Origin: Magicicada septendecula
Lineage: Eukaryota > Arthropoda > Insecta > Hemiptera > Cicadidae
NCBI GenBank assembly: GCA_034769895.1
Contig: CM068373.1
Location: 27,642,120-27,706,119, forward strand
Length of the DNA stretch: 64,000 nucleotides
Reading direction: 5' to 3'
Shown here one piece after another: positions 20,138 through 33,007 of the stretch. Both the position numbers and the translations under genes were made by a program. How positions within the stretch are numbered: the first letter of the stretch is position 1; each line of letters opens with the position of its first letter. The notes beneath the pieces are model-generated. The model searched no databases. It worked only from the letters and a program-made list of their open reading frames with translations, and was not told the origin of the DNA.

Positions 20138-20176
20138 CTGATGATGGGACTGTGATCCTGAAACGCGTTGTTACGC
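20138..20176 (+). ncRNA. hammerhead-ribozyme-like motif of Penelope pseudo-LTR
   Basis: CTGATGA, a weak stem II (GGG/TCC) and GAAACGCGT in the right order and spacing. Minimal hammerheads are known in Penelope-like terminal repeats. Stem II is short, so activity is doubtful. Confidence 0.45.
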
Positions 20177-20684
20177 AAATAATTAAATTGCAAGGAAGGA
20201 ATTAGATAAAGGTAATTACCAATCTATATAATTTATCACAAAAGAAATGTTGATATGTGGCAGGAACTGAATATTATGAGTATACTTGTCAGGATTACTC
20301 AATATCGGCTAAAATGGTTGGAACATCTTAACCAAATGGATGGCTGCCGCATCCTTAAACAACTATGGAATTATAATACGAAAGGTCGGAGAGGTGTGGA
20401 ACGTTCAAAGAATCGTTAGAGAGGCTGGGAAATAACCGTTTTTTTTTTCTGTAAAAAGTTTGCTGAAGATGATAATGAATAGACTCAGAGAAGGAAAAGA
20501 GTCTTCAAAAAATGTGTTTCTACAGAAATCTATATCTTTACCGGAGAAAAGAGAACATGAATATGACAGATTTGGAGCAAAATTTGCAGTGAACTGCCCC
20601 AAATGGAACTTACTCAATGTATGTATGCGGAAAATGTAATTAAATAGGTTTTGTTTGGAGTCATACTGCAACGACTGTAAGAAA

Positions 20685-20926
20685 GTCATCCATTCGGCAA
20701 AGATGGATGATTGGTTTTCCCACCAATTCAGCCGATACTGGGTGATCCTGTCGAGTATACTCATAATATTCAGTTCCTGCCGTATACATCTGCTTCTTCT
20801 ATAATCATGGAGAGTATACCCTGCTACGTCCCTCAGAAATCTCATTTCAGCCGCTTGGATGCGACTGGCCTGGCCTTTCGTTAACGTCCAATTCTCAGAC
20901 CCATAAAGAAGTGTGGGAAGAGCCAT
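20685..20926 (-). pseudogene. LINE RT C-terminal fragment, reverse orientation
   Basis: Leftward frame begins MALPTLLYGSENWTLTK and continues RFLRDVAGYTLHDYRRSR and RQELNIMSILDRITQYR, the same family as 24985-25713, then diverges after about 20690. A 173-aa ORF covers it but the rest is unrelated. Confidence 0.7.
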
Positions 20927-20932
20927 CCTTTT

Positions 20933-21165
20933 TTTGGATCCTTCCTTTCTAATCCCCCAAAAAGTCCTTCCCAGCAGCTGCGAATGACTCTGCGGTTCTG
21001 CTACACAATAACAGCCTCCATCCCTCCTAGACGGAGGGCTCCATCCTTTACTAGCGCAAGGCTACCATAAAGCAAGACGCATCAGGCAGTCATCGGGTTT
21101 ACCCGGACACTGCAACCACTTGGGCACTTCCAGCAGCTGTCTCACGATTGGATTGGATTGATCAT
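20933..21165 (-). repeat. dispersed repeat, copy 1 (other copy 61141-61372)
   Basis: Reverse complement matches 61141-61372 over about 230 bp, including a CCAATCC end, GACTGCCTGATGCG and CTTGCGCTAG. It is a short dispersed repeat, possibly a SINE or LINE fragment. Confidence 0.6.
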
Positions 21166-22440
21166 TGTCATCAGTATTCGTCTAGGTTCCGCAATTGTCC
21201 TGTTTATGAACAAGAGGTGGCAATTCAGTAAATACGTACCCTGAAAAAACCCAGCTACTTCGATGCGAAGAATGTATGCTCAGTCAATCAGGGCAAACTA
21301 AGTTACACGCAGGGTCTATCATGAACAGCATCCTCAGCCACTATAGTAAAGGAAGCACTGCCTGTAGTAACGCAGTTTACTGAGACATACTTTTCTGAAG
21401 TCCACATCTGAAGTTAAAAAAGGCAGTGCGGCTGAAACAGACATACATCCTGTGCCTAGAGAAAGTCGAGACGAGTCAGCTGGACGAGAAAGACAGATAC
21501 TTCGTCATTCAAGAAGGATTTCAAAAACCTCGTGGTTGCAACTCCAGTGGGAACAAAACGACGAGAGGATACCACCTTCCGTCGCCCCGTTCTTCAAAAA
21601 ACACTATGGAAGGCTTTTCAAAAATAAAAGGGAGGTGACAAATAATATCCCTGAAGGCCAGGAGGAACGATTGGATTGGGGAATCAGAGCATTGAAAGTT
21701 CAACGATGTTGGCTGGGAGTCGTGACCGATATATGTAGCAACAGAACAGGAGAGAGAGAGGTATAATCGTTACACTGTCGTCAGCTACTGTCTGGGCACA
21801 TATTATATTAACTGCTGTTGTTTCGGGACTTCTATCTGTATTTTCGTAAATCGAGCGTTTTACTACAAATAGTTTTTGCCTAATTTTTTGCACTTCCTTT
21901 GTGACCTCTCAGCCTCTGTTGTTTGCTGGTTTGTTGCTGTTGGCACATGTTGTAGACGATAAGGATCATCATCATGGCTGTTGATAGATGGTTCCATAAA
22001 ATTATATATCCATTGTATCCTACCAGTTGACGCACCGCAGTTGCATGAATCCAGTTTGCTCCTCAAGTATCCTCCTATTTGCATCTTTGAATTAATTTTA
22101 TGCGTCTGATCGTTTCTAATCCTTATTGCTAGGATGCTTTGGGTACTATAAAGTTATAAAGTAGTAAGTGTTATAAAGTTTTACATGAACAGGTTACTGG
22201 CCTGTTGCACAACCCCCTACCGGGAGGACCAGAAGCTCTAATTTAGGAATATTTTTTGAATGATTTATAGAAATTTTAGAAATAAAACAAGATACAGCAC
22301 AAGGATTAAATTTCATAAGACAATTGCAATAACCAACTGACATACGCGAGTGAGGCGTGGGTCATGACAAATCCAGAGTGCTGAAATGTAGTTTCTTCGA
22401 AGTACTTTAAACTATATATAACCAAGATAGAATAAGTAAA
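21166..22440. other. no recognised gene
   Basis: A 104-aa rightward ORF at 21452-21766 (Arg/Glu-rich) resembles no family I know and may be repeat-derived. Otherwise nothing identified. Confidence 0.3.
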
Positions 22441-22690
22441 CAACAGACCTCATGGATGTCACAGCAGAACTCGAAATAGAGGATATAAATGAAATTATTT
22501 CAATTTACAGAAGACAATTTACATCATTTGCAAATGATGACAGAGGATCGATTTCCGAAAGCTGCACTAAACTATAAAGCCATTGGTAGAAGAGACGTGG
22601 GTCGTCCGAGGATGAGATGGGTGTCAGAACAGATTTATATAACCTAATCCTAGAATAAAAAAGGAGAAGAAGGAGAAGAAGATCGTTTCT
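22441..22690 (+). pseudogene. LINE 3' tail remnant
   Basis: A short frame reads GRRDVGRPRMRW, typical of the end of arthropod RT ORFs, and is followed by a GGAGAAGAAGGAGAAGAAG tail. Confidence 0.45.
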
Positions 22691-24967
22691 ATCATTTCTG
22701 TGGAACGTTTCCTTAATTTCCTTTTAAAAAGGTATTTCCTCACAAATTATTTCCACTTCGGTTGACATTCTAACTTCGGATTAGTGCCACTTTTTTTATA
22801 ACATAACATGTTTTCTATGTTCAGTGACGGTATTATCTAGCTTGATAGAACAACCTATAGACTTATTATTCCTACAAACTTCAGATTTTTACTCTGTTCA
22901 CATTCCTAGCTGTACCATATGTTCGTTTCATTTAGACAATAACAGATTCTATTGTGTAACAAATTCTAATTATACACGAATCCGATTAATTATTTTATGA
23001 CATGATTTATATTTTATTTATTATTTGTTATTTTTATTTATATTGCAACAGAACGTGCTAGGAACGTAATCAATAAGGGATATTAGTGCTATAACACATT
23101 CTCTGAAGATCATAGACAAGTTGAAAATTGATTTTATTCTTTTTTTGTAAATTAGATTTACAAAGTAAGTTTTGTAAATTAGAATAGTAAATTAGAATAC
23201 TAAATTATAATTATAGTAATAATTTTTAATTTTTGAATTAAAGTAAGTTTTGAATTAAGATATGGGTAAAAAATGAGTTATGTTAAAATACCCATAATTT
23301 TATACTCTATCATGTCCAGTGCAATGTTAGTGCGCGAGTGCGCCTGTGATTCACATTTAATTGAATAACTTCATTAATAATTAACATTTCTTCATGAAAC
23401 TTGGACAGAGTATGCAGCGTATTGAAGGCTATGTTTTTCATATATTCAATACGGCAGAACTATAATTTTAATGTTTTTTTTATGAAATTAATTCTTCTTT
23501 AACTCGTTATCTGCAAGAAGGCAATACAAATTGTAGATTAAATTTAGACAGACCTTTGGAGATTTGGACACAGTTTTAACTTAAAGTTAGTCTATCATGA
23601 TAAAAATCTATGATGCATCTAAGATTTCAACCAATCAGAAGTTCTACAATTTTGAGTCGGTCCTCTGCAGAGAACACATCGTTCAATTCGCTTCGAGGTC
23701 TCGTCATAGATGATCGACGTACTGACTGTCGCGAGTTTTTCGTGTCTATTCTATAAGTGACGTAGAACTTAGGTATACGTTACGAGTTTTTCGTACACGA
23801 TGTCTTGAATCGAAGAACTCAAATACAACAAAGATAATAATAGATCATATTAATGCTTTTCGCGTTAGTGCAAGATTTTCCGCCTAAGACAGCATTACTT
23901 ATAGCGGTATTACTGATTGACGCGAGAACACTTGAAGAGTCCGGATTGTGTAAGCCTAGTACACAGATCTATTTAATTACCGGTTACGAGACCCCTGAGA
24001 TAAGGTAATAAACAATAACAGTTTGATAACGGGCAGTGAATCGTCAACAGCTGATCCACGGGCATCGACGGTAGTTGTGGAATTCGACACCCAAGTAATA
24101 AACATTTGTGAAAATAAGAATCGATAAACTCTTTATTTAAAAGACTGAATAATTAAATAAATAATTTCATGTTTGAATATTTTGACAGAAGCAATAATTT
24201 TGTTAGTTAATAAATTTCCTACCTCCATATATAGAGCCTGTGTTTATATTATCATTATACCTATCTATGCAATATTAATTTTGATTCGCTGCAATATATT
24301 TTTATTATTTTATTAATATGATCAAACATGATCGGCAATAATTAATTGTCTCCTTTATTTTTTTGCATATACAGCTCATATCTGTATAATTTTATTGTTT
24401 ATTACCATTATAAGCGCATATCTGTTACGTAAGTTCTTATTTCAATTTTACAATACAGCGTTTGTCCCTACGTCTAGCCATCCAACATTAATATCTAATC
24501 GTTTCCTTCAAATTATTTTATCATCTCTCATTGTTCTTAGTTAAAACAGAACGAAATAACTCAACATTTTTTTAATCACTGTACACGTTATTCACCATCC
24601 TGATATTCGTTTGTTAAAAAAATTGTTGCTTCGTTTGGGTTGAGTCTTTAGTATAAAACAATTCACTCTTGCACCCTCACTGCCCAGCAGGGCGACGCTT
24701 TTGTTCACCATTTGTGAGTAACTGCTTATTTGTAGTTTCCGACATCGTCCCTTGCTTTCATTATTTTATGATATTTTTTCTCTTTAATCCATAAAATTTA
24801 CACGCTCTCCTGACCGTAAATTAGCAGCAGCCACAGTTTATGAAACGTTTTCCTATTGGTTCAGCTAAAAACGATGTAGGCTACACCTCCGATTTATTTT
24901 CTTTGTTGTTTACAGATATTTTGTTATTCATAGGCAGAAGGTGAAGTGTGAAGTTAAAAACAGATCA
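22691..24967. other. AT-rich DNA with a dispersed repeat from 23043
   Basis: No gene. From TTGCAACAG at 23043 to about 23900 it resembles 33811-34510 (for example AAAATACCCATAA...TTTA then GTGCGCG), so it is a diverged copy of the same repeat. Confidence 0.45.
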
Positions 24968-24984
24968 GACATTGTGATTTCATT

Positions 24985-25713
24985 GCGGACGATTAGGCTG
25001 TTCTGTCGGACTCTGAAAACAGATTACAGATGGGTAGGCTATACATTTGATAAATGGAATCTGCAAAGACTCTGGATTGCAGATATCCACAATTAAAAAC
25101 AAGGTGATGGCTTTTTGTGGAACTGATCCCGTACGGGCAAAAATTGTTGTAGATGGTACTGTCCTGGAACAAGTTAGCAGTTTTGAATACCTGGGCTACA
25201 GGGTGTCTTATAATGCAAGCAGCAACGTGGTGCATAAGTTGCATAAATTTAACCTTATGTGCGGGACCATCAGGCGAACCCTTAAGTCAGCAAGTAAAGG
25301 AACACGTCTAAAATTCTACAAGGGATGGCTCTTTCCACACTTCTTTATGGGTCTGAGAATTGGACTTTAACGAAAAGCCAGGCCAGTTGCACCCAAGCGA
25401 CTGAAATGAGATTTCTCAGGCACGTGGCAGGGCATACTCTCCATGATCATAGGAAAAACACAGATATACGGCAGGAACTGAATATTATGAGTATATTCGA
25501 CAGGATCGCCCAGTATCGGCGGAATTGGTGGGAACATCTTTGCCGAATGGATGACTGCTGCATCCCCAAAAAACTATGTAACTATAAGCCGAGGGTACGG
25601 AGAGGTGTGGGGCGTCCGAGGAAGCGCTGGACTGACCAGCTCTAATCTTTGCCTATTTGAGACAGGAACAAACCATCCTTGGTTTAATCCTTGAAGATGA
25701 TGATGATGATGAT
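24985..25713 (+). mobile_element. 5'-truncated LINE with (GAT)n tail and target duplication
   Basis: Flanked by the 17-bp direct repeat GACATTGTGATTTCATT (24968-24984 and 25714-25730). It encodes the RT C-terminal region in two frames: 25047-25370 (KVMAFCGTD...SSFEYLGYRVS) and 25325-25645 (LLYGSENWTLTK...RRGVGRPRKRW), with a frameshift near 25320. It ends in six GAT units. These are the marks of target-primed insertion of a 5'-truncated copy. Confidence 0.85.
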
Positions 25714-25730
25714 GACATTGTGATTTCATT

Positions 25731-26575
25731 ATTACCAACTCCCCCCCCCCCCACTCAATGCACAAGGGTTTATATGCTTCGCCTTCATGACTACTCACAG
25801 ATAAAACTCATTCAAAGTCGTATAATACAACCTGGAGTGCATACTTATGCGATGATATTTATAAAGTTGTAAATAAATAAATTCAAATCCACGATAACCC
25901 AATAGTGCGACACGTGGTGGAAGAAGCTCCACACGTCCTGAGGCGACTCAAAAGACGGAAGCCACATGATCTGGTATCGCAATAGAAAGCAATTAATATG
26001 TATAGCTCCATAAAACTCTACGTGAGAGAAAGACAGTATAATCTTGGGATTAACTACTGGGCGTCATCGCATCACCCGATGCGAAGGAAACATGAAGGAG
26101 AAGCTGCTGGATGAGCTTGCTCAGTTGTAGCATTAAGGGAAGTGTTTTTAGTCGGTTAGAGTCCCACACTACTGGGAACTACGGGGTTCCTAGTGTCTAT
26201 AAAGATTTTCACCTATCCTCGTTAAAAAAAATTAGTAAACACATTTTTTTGAAAACGAAATATTGTGATTAAAAATTGAAGAACTGTACATAACTTTACA
26301 CCCTGGGAATTGTTACGATGCCATCGGCTACCAAAAATATTTGTTTAAATTAAAAAAGTAATAAATGTCACTTTGTAACTAATAAAAACCCTTACTTTCT
26401 ATTGTCGATATCGAGACCACTTGATTTTTCGTTTGATGTTGCTTTTAAACTCGGTTAAATCTTATTACAGGTTTATGATTAGCGGTTACAATGAATACGC
26501 CGCATTACTTTCTGATACTTAGTCTGTTTCCTAAGTTAGACAGGGACAGAGGAAAATAATATATGGCAGATGTTA
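25731..26575. other. no recognised gene
   Basis: Includes a C-run near 25741-25752; otherwise nothing identified. Confidence 0.4.
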
Positions 26576-26583
26576 GTACACAT

Positions 26584-27546
26584 TAGAGGTGGGCCGATAT
26601 ACCTATAACAGTTATTTTGGAACGATACTTTTGTGGAACGGATATAACAGTGACTGAAAAGTTGAAATACCTGTTCCGATTGCACGATAACTGGAAACTG
26701 TAAAGTCGAAATACCCGTTCCGATTACTCGCGGCCTCGCGGTTCCGACTCATGGGACCCCCCCCCACCTACGTAACTAACGAATAAACAAGTAACCGAGT
26801 ATTTCGAGTACACGAGTACAAAGCCACTTTTTGGTGCTGAATACTTCACTCTGCGCATGTGCTGATTGCTATACAAGTACGAAACGAAACAAAACAGCGA
26901 GGTTCAGAATATCTCTATGCCAAAGAGACGAAGCTGTTTTTAATAAAAGAAAAAATTCATACTGACGTTACATTTATTCTCGTGTGTTATGCAGATATAT
27001 AATACAGATTATAATAACAAATTATGTATTATACTAGTCACCAACTTGAAAAAGCGAATTATATTATGTTATAACCTACTGCACATCTCCACGTAAATGT
27101 TTTTGACATGCTTTGTTGTGCTATTACGTGCCTATAAATTCTCTTGTTTCTTGGTTTCTTTTAAACAGTAACAGCTTAATAAATTCACAGAGTAAAGTAA
27201 CACTGTTAATACTTTTAGTTTCAATTTATTTCTTATAATAAATCATTCCTTTCTAAGTAACTCGTTGAGTTTCCTGCAGGTCTCCCATGTAATAGCTTTA
27301 AATAATTACACTGCTTGTAATATCTTCTCCCATGTAACATCTTCAAAAAAGTAGGTGAAAATAAACTTACTTTCAGTGTAATTATTTGAAGATATAATAA
27401 TAAATTATAAAATACAGTTATATGTGTAATACGTACATTATAACAGGTATATGTATAATACGTACATTATAACAGGTATTTGTTTTTTTTTTGGAACAGT
27501 TTCGTTCATACCTGTTATTTTTAGATGCTAGTTTAGCACATCTCTA
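26584..27546. mobile_element. hAT-like MITE, 963 bp
   Basis: Ends TAGAGGTGGGC and (reverse strand) TAGAGATGTGCT, flanked by the 8-bp duplication GTACACAT (26576-26583 and 27547-27554). Near the right end a ~30-bp unit (AATACGTACATTATAACAGG) is repeated in tandem. No coding capacity. Confidence 0.8.
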
Positions 27547-27554
27547 GTACACAT

Positions 27555-29188
27555 AGTATATAGTCGCCTGTTAGAATATTACATTAAAATCTTATTATCT
27601 ACGTGGATGGGCAATTTAGTGTAGTACAACGAGTGCCATAAATTGTAAGCTGCTCGGCAAAGCGGAGGACAATATTTCATATTGATCGGGACCTTCATAA
27701 TCCTGGCGTCTGCTAGAGGTGTGCATATTGAATGCTGTACGAGAATGTTTATAAAATAACACCAGATTTTAATTTACTTTACACTACCTACCAGAAACAT
27801 TATATTGTGACGACAGTCTCACTGATCGTCGTATGGTACAGTGGAAACAAATACAGACACCAATTAAGTCACTAATCGCCAGCTTTAATTATCACAAGTA
27901 CAGTTTAAAGTCAACAAGTCATTCATCAAGATTAAGCCCATGCAATAATTCAGTTAATCTGTCCACAAAAATATTAATGTCAACTGTAAATAATTCCGCA
28001 CTACAATCACTAATACACCACTTGAGACGCACTGCGTAAACTCGGCCGACATAAACTGAAAACTAAGCGGCAGGTGTTGACTATTTATATGCGTCCTTAA
28101 CAAGCACTTGAAAATTCTAGAGGATACTTCAGAAACACGCAGCGGCTAGGTTAGTTGAGAAGCTTGTAGGACGACACTATCCAATGTACGAGAACGTTCC
28201 GTATTACGTAACAATATATATAAAACTACACATAAATATTTCATCAGTACTATTCGTGTATGTATAGTGGTACTTAAAAATTTGATTTCCTTCATTGTTC
28301 TTTTATAATTTTTTAAAAACTAGTCTGCATTTTAAATTCGTACCTGTAGTCATTATCAGGATTTAAAAATATTTTAGTGTACTTTTGGGTCTTGATTTTG
28401 TCTTGTCTTTAAAAATAAAAGCTACACTTTTTATTAAATCAAGTCGTACTCTTATTGCAGGTTATATATTTAAATAAAAATCTACTATATTAAACGAACG
28501 CTACTGCCTGACATCAGTGAATTGAACACTAAACTGCAATGAAAAGAGAACACCAGTCGCATCAATATCAGATATTAGATAAGCATTACAGAAATTGTTT
28601 TTTACGTGTTACCAGTTCTACGTCCAGTACGACTTCCGTTATTCAAGTTTAGCGGGTCTGCAGTTGAGTCGGGTAGGAAAACTACGTTAACGGAATAGTA
28701 CAGTAAAATCTCCGTTTAGCGCACACTCTGAAAACCGACAGCTCTCAATAAATAGCGGTTATAAAATTACCTTTCCATTCATCATGTATTTTACTGCGTG
28801 TGACTTTCCAATAACGGATTTTTTTTATGAAAACCTAACGCGGACAGCGCACGAAGCAGACAGACAAGACCCAGCTTTCTTGATCAGTTCTCCCAGTTCT
28901 ATGAATGTTTCCCTTACTGTATATTTGTTACAGCCGAATAAAACTAATAAGTAAGAACTGTTAGGAAATAGTAATACTAGTTTCATAAAAATATTTGGAG
29001 AAAATCATTAACTTACCAGAATTATGTGTAGTAATCAATGAAGAGGCTAATTACGTATATTGGACGGATCATTGTGCTTAAACGGTAGAAATAAAATAAC
29101 TGAACAGAAAATGAATCGTTAATTAAAACTTAAATTGTAGTTCCAATAAACCAAAAGCAACAATAAATAGACCTACTTACTTATAGGT

Positions 29189-29247
<59 letters not shown>

Positions 29248-29940
29248 ACGATCCAGAATGTTTGTTGTCTTTCTCGTTGTATCCGAAAAAGAACATCACC
29301 GATTCTCTTTCTCACAGTGTAAGGACCTTTCCAGAATGTTCATACTTTAAAAGATATATTTATTTTTTGTAACGTTCTTGAAATTAAGAAAGTCTTTAGA
29401 AATAATTTTTACATGAAAAAAGAAATAATTAATCAAGGAAAAGGGCAGAGTTTTTAGGGTTTCAGACCTGACCGAATTCTCCGGGCACTGTTATCCACAC
29501 AAAAAATATATGTAATCGTTCAATATTAATAATCAAGCAACCGTGTCCGTCTCCAGATTTTCTCTGTAAATCCGGTAGTTAACCTCGTCACCAGTGACGT
29601 CTTCAGTTCTTATGGCTCTTCTGTACAATATTATAACATTTGAATTATTTGATGTGGTATTTCCCTATCTTCAAATATATGCTAAATTCTGATTTTGTTA
29701 GACTGTCAAAAGACTTGATGGAGATAACACTGCCAAAAGGCCACATGTACTTCAATAGATACAGTTATCTCCTTTTTCAGTACATTACACAATCATTTTG
29801 TAGCATGTTGGAATGTAATTAACTTGTCCTTGGGTTATTAGGCTGTGGTCGTTACCTCTTAACTACAGTACTGTGGCAAAATCTGTGGCGAGACGAGTAA
29901 TAGTTCCCGACTCGTTGTTACTCTGAAGCCGAAAAGTCTG
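27555..29940. other. repeat-rich, no gene
   Basis: 27600-27745 resembles 32630-32790 (GTGCCATAAATTGT, then ATAATATTTCA-like, then GCGTCTGCTA). CAGTAAAATCTCCGTTTAGCG at 28702 resembles a pogo/Tigger-type end but no partner is seen. Confidence 0.4.
29191..29245. repeat. (TA)n microsatellite
   Basis: Uninterrupted TA repeat of about 55 bp. Confidence 0.95.
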
Positions 29941-29948
29941 TTCATAGT

Positions 29949-31042
29949 CAATGGCGGCGATTGGGAATTAGAATGGGGGGGGGCAAAAAAATTTATAGAC
30001 AACAAAAAGTACCGGGGGTCTGGGGGTATATGGGGGTAGACAACAAAATTAAAAAAATTATCTACAAAATGGAAAGTTTTTGATGCTCTCTGAGCGAATT
30101 TGAACAGAGAAGTAAATGTTGACAGTTTAGCAACTTAACTGCGGTAATAATGGTTTTTTTGAGATTTTGATTAATACTATACAATATAACTTCCACCAAA
30201 GGAACAATTACACGTGTATTACAATTAAATAGAAGTACTTTGAGAATTCACAAATGATCAGTAATAATTTCATTCAAAAGTATGGTTTGTTTAAAGTAAA
30301 CACCAAAAAGTGATAATTTGCAAAAGTACAACCAGTGAGTTTACTCTAGGCCCTGTTTTACATCCCATTACACTACAAAATATGTAAGGAATAATAAAAA
30401 ATACTGTGTTAGATTGCTTGTGCTAAATAATATAATTTAGTTAGGTGTTCAAAGCAATACAATTAATTTATAAAATAAATATACAATATAAAATAAGCTT
30501 CTCATAGTCATATGTTTCGTCTTTCTGTTTTAAAACAACGTTAAGTGTCTTTGTTTTCGCCTGGCGTAGACTTCCACACAGTCTTCCAAGTTGAGGTCCG
30601 TTTCTTCAATGGCCAACACTGCCAAGTGTGATAGACGTTCTTGAAGCATTGAATTTCTCAAATAATTTTTCACTCTTATCAGGACACTGAAAGACCGTTC
30701 TGCCGACGCATTGGATACAGGGGCCTTGGCAAAAATATACCCCTGCTACCCTTCCTCACAGCACATGATACACGCTGCTGCGCGAGTCTCCACTACTTGC
30801 TGTGGCGCTGTACGAATCGGTTAGCCGCGACGCATGACATTTTGTGTTTATTTCCACTAAGTAAATTTTTTAATAATTAAAGAAATTAAAGAAAATATAA
30901 TTAGGTGATAAGACAACAAGGTTTGTATAAATTGTTTTTTTATAATTCCTAGTTTTAGGCGGCTAAAATGGAATAAAAATTTAATTTTTTCCCCACAAAG
31001 TGGGGAGGCGACTGCCCCCTCGCCTCCCAATCGCCGCCACTG
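29949..31042. mobile_element. hAT element, internally deleted
   Basis: Inverted ends CAATGGCGGCGATTGGGA and (reverse strand) CAGTGGCGGCGATTGGGA, flanked by TTCATAGT (29941-29948) and TTCATAGC (31043-31050), a 7/8 target duplication. It holds only the tail of a transposase. Confidence 0.85.
30530..30740 (-). pseudogene. hAT transposase C-terminal dimerisation domain
   Basis: A leftward frame without start codon reads APVSNASAERSFSVL, then RVKNYLRNSM, QERLSHLAVLAIE and a TAA. This is the highly conserved hAT dimerisation motif. The rest of the transposase is missing. Confidence 0.85.
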
Positions 31043-31050
31043 TTCATAGC

Positions 31051-31713
31051 GATAGGGGTGGACCGCGGCCTAACAGCTCAGAGACAAGTCGATTACATTC
31101 CAACATGATTGACGCAGGCAGGAAAACATCAGGTTTTGATTTTGTACCATGTTTAATTTTACAATTTTGCTTTCCTTCATGGAATGTTTCTGCTGTTACT
31201 TTCAATTTTGATGTTATTATTTATGCATATGTTGTAATCATTTTCATTCTATGTGTCTTTTCATGCGGTGAAATATTTATACTAACTTTTCTTTATAATT
31301 TAGTGAGTGAAACATGTTAAAAATAACTTTTAATAATTACATAGTGAACATCCCCTAATCTGGTTTTAGTTATAGGTAATATATTTTACTATACTATATG
31401 TTGACTGATGTATGTATAAACAATCTGTTTACCAATCAAATATCTAATTGTTGATTACTGTTTGTTTAATTAATTAAAATATCATTACATTTAGTAATTT
31501 AAATTGTAATACTGGATAAATTAAGTTCTGTCATACTATAATTTGCTCGTTTTCTTAAAGATAATATTGGAAGATGTAAACATACTATCTCAAGTCTTCA
31601 CATATACAATGATACATACATACGAACGCACACACACTCACATACACGAACACGTTCACCCAAATATTTAATTGTTCCGTTGTGTTTGACATTTCTTTTG
31701 TATTTTATACACA
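31051..31713. other. AT-rich, no gene
   Basis: A 106-aa ORF at 31000-31320 crosses the end of the hAT element and is hydrophobic by composition; I do not support it. Confidence 0.3.
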
Positions 31714-31754
31714 GGTCCTGAAGATGATAATAAACATTGTCGAAACGTCGACGC
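31714..31754 (+). ncRNA. hammerhead-ribozyme-like motif
   Basis: CTGAAGA, then a six-pair stem II (GATAAT/ATTGTC, one G-U), then GAAACGTC. Same order as in the Penelope-like copies of this window, but no endonuclease frame is visible nearby. Confidence 0.5.
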
Positions 31755-32469
31755 AAATAACTTAAACAATTGTGTTATTTTTGACCGATCCTCACTAACC
31801 ATCCACTGAACATTCATTGATTGACGGTCACTACAAATTTAAGGATTTATTTATAATAATATTAATATATGAATATATATAATGTTAAAAACAATTTATA
31901 GTAATTATTAGACTGGATTTTCGAATCTTGATTTCTAATTCTATATTCAGAATTATAATCCCATACATACAATTACTTAGTGGCTAACATAATTTACTTG
32001 CCCACTGGAGCGATGAATTAAGTTCATGTTTTATCTTTAACTTCCACATCGGCGTAAAAACTGTACATTATTCACCTAACGTAGTTATTTTCATGGTGAA
32101 ATCAGAATCGGAAAGCCATAAAAGTTTATCTAAATAAACTATTCATATAAAGTAATATAAAGAGTTTGCCTTATTGCACGTAACATTCGAAGTATAAGGT
32201 CTTGGATGAAAGTTCACGATATCTTTATTTACCTACATTTTTATTTTCACATTAAAAGTGTAGCAAATTTGTAGCAGTCGTTTTGTAGCAAGGAACGTAG
32301 GTGATTCGAGTAATCGATAGCAAGGAGTCTACACGGATAATCAAACGTTGTATTAAAGAACCTAATTTTGTTTTCACATTTAATTTAGTTATAATACCTG
32401 ATATACTAACATTTAATATACCATGTTATTATCTTACTGTGTTTCCAGAACGTTATTCACGAGAGAGAA

Positions 32470-32560
<91 letters not shown>

Positions 32561-33007
32561 TATACTATAACGAACCTATGTAAACTACGGTGACAAGTGA
32601 AAACATTAAACCCGGATTTTATAATCTCCTACACGGACGCGCGATTTAGTGTACATTGTGTGCCATAAATTGTTACTTCCTCACCAGAGTAGGAAGATAA
32701 TATTTTGCGAGGAGAGATAATATTTCACGTAGTGTGGCAGTTTCATAATAATAGCGTCTGCTACAGATGCGCCTCTTGGTAGCTGGACGCAAAACACTTC
32801 GTTTTACAATATCAACCCTTCGAGAGTGAAATAGTCACAAAAACCATGAGGTAATTTCGTAAAATCTAGTTTTATTAGTTTCTTTAATATTAGGGTTTTG
32901 TTATTTAATTTCCGTAAGTTTCTCTGCTGTATTGTGACCGTTAAAACTCGTTTTCCACGGTGACTTAAACATTAAAAGAATATAGCTTCTAGTAACTTTA
33001 TACAATT
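31755..33007. other. no gene; includes (GA)n and a repeat copy
   Basis: A (GA)n tract runs from about 32463 to 32557. 32630-32790 is the second copy of the repeat at 27600-27745. Confidence 0.5.

Larger units (their letters stand above)
19258..20234. mobile_element. Penelope-like inverted dimer
   Basis: Two truncated Penelope-like copies joined head to head: a leftward copy (19258 to about 19850) and a rightward copy (about 19860-20234). Their outer parts are about 115-bp inverted repeats (AATTATATAGATTGGTAATT and onward). A 14-bp duplication ATCACAAAAGAAAT flanks the whole (19244-19257 and 20235-20248). Inverted arrangements of pseudo-LTRs are a known habit of Penelope-like elements. Confidence 0.75.
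18074..20430 (+). pseudogene. LINE reverse-transcriptase C-terminal remnant, interrupted by two insertions
   Basis: Three pieces (18074-18320, 19149-19257, 20235-20430) line up in order with the better copy at 24985-25713: sequence around GGTGATGG...TTT, then GTCTGAAAATCTGACTATAAC, then GAACTGAATATTATGAGTAT and GGTCGGAGAGGTGTGGAACG. The pieces encode the region after the RT core (YGSENWTLTK...; ELNIMSI...RITQYR). Stops and indels make it a pseudogene. A hAT element (18321-19140) and a Penelope-like dimer (19258-20234) split it, and the foldback at 17485-18073 sits at its upstream end. Confidence 0.7.

Noticed and set aside
32301..32570. 89-aa ORF with Arg-Glu repeat
   Set aside because: Translation of a (GA)n microsatellite. 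The same applies to the ORFs at 55289-55480 and 59435-59638.
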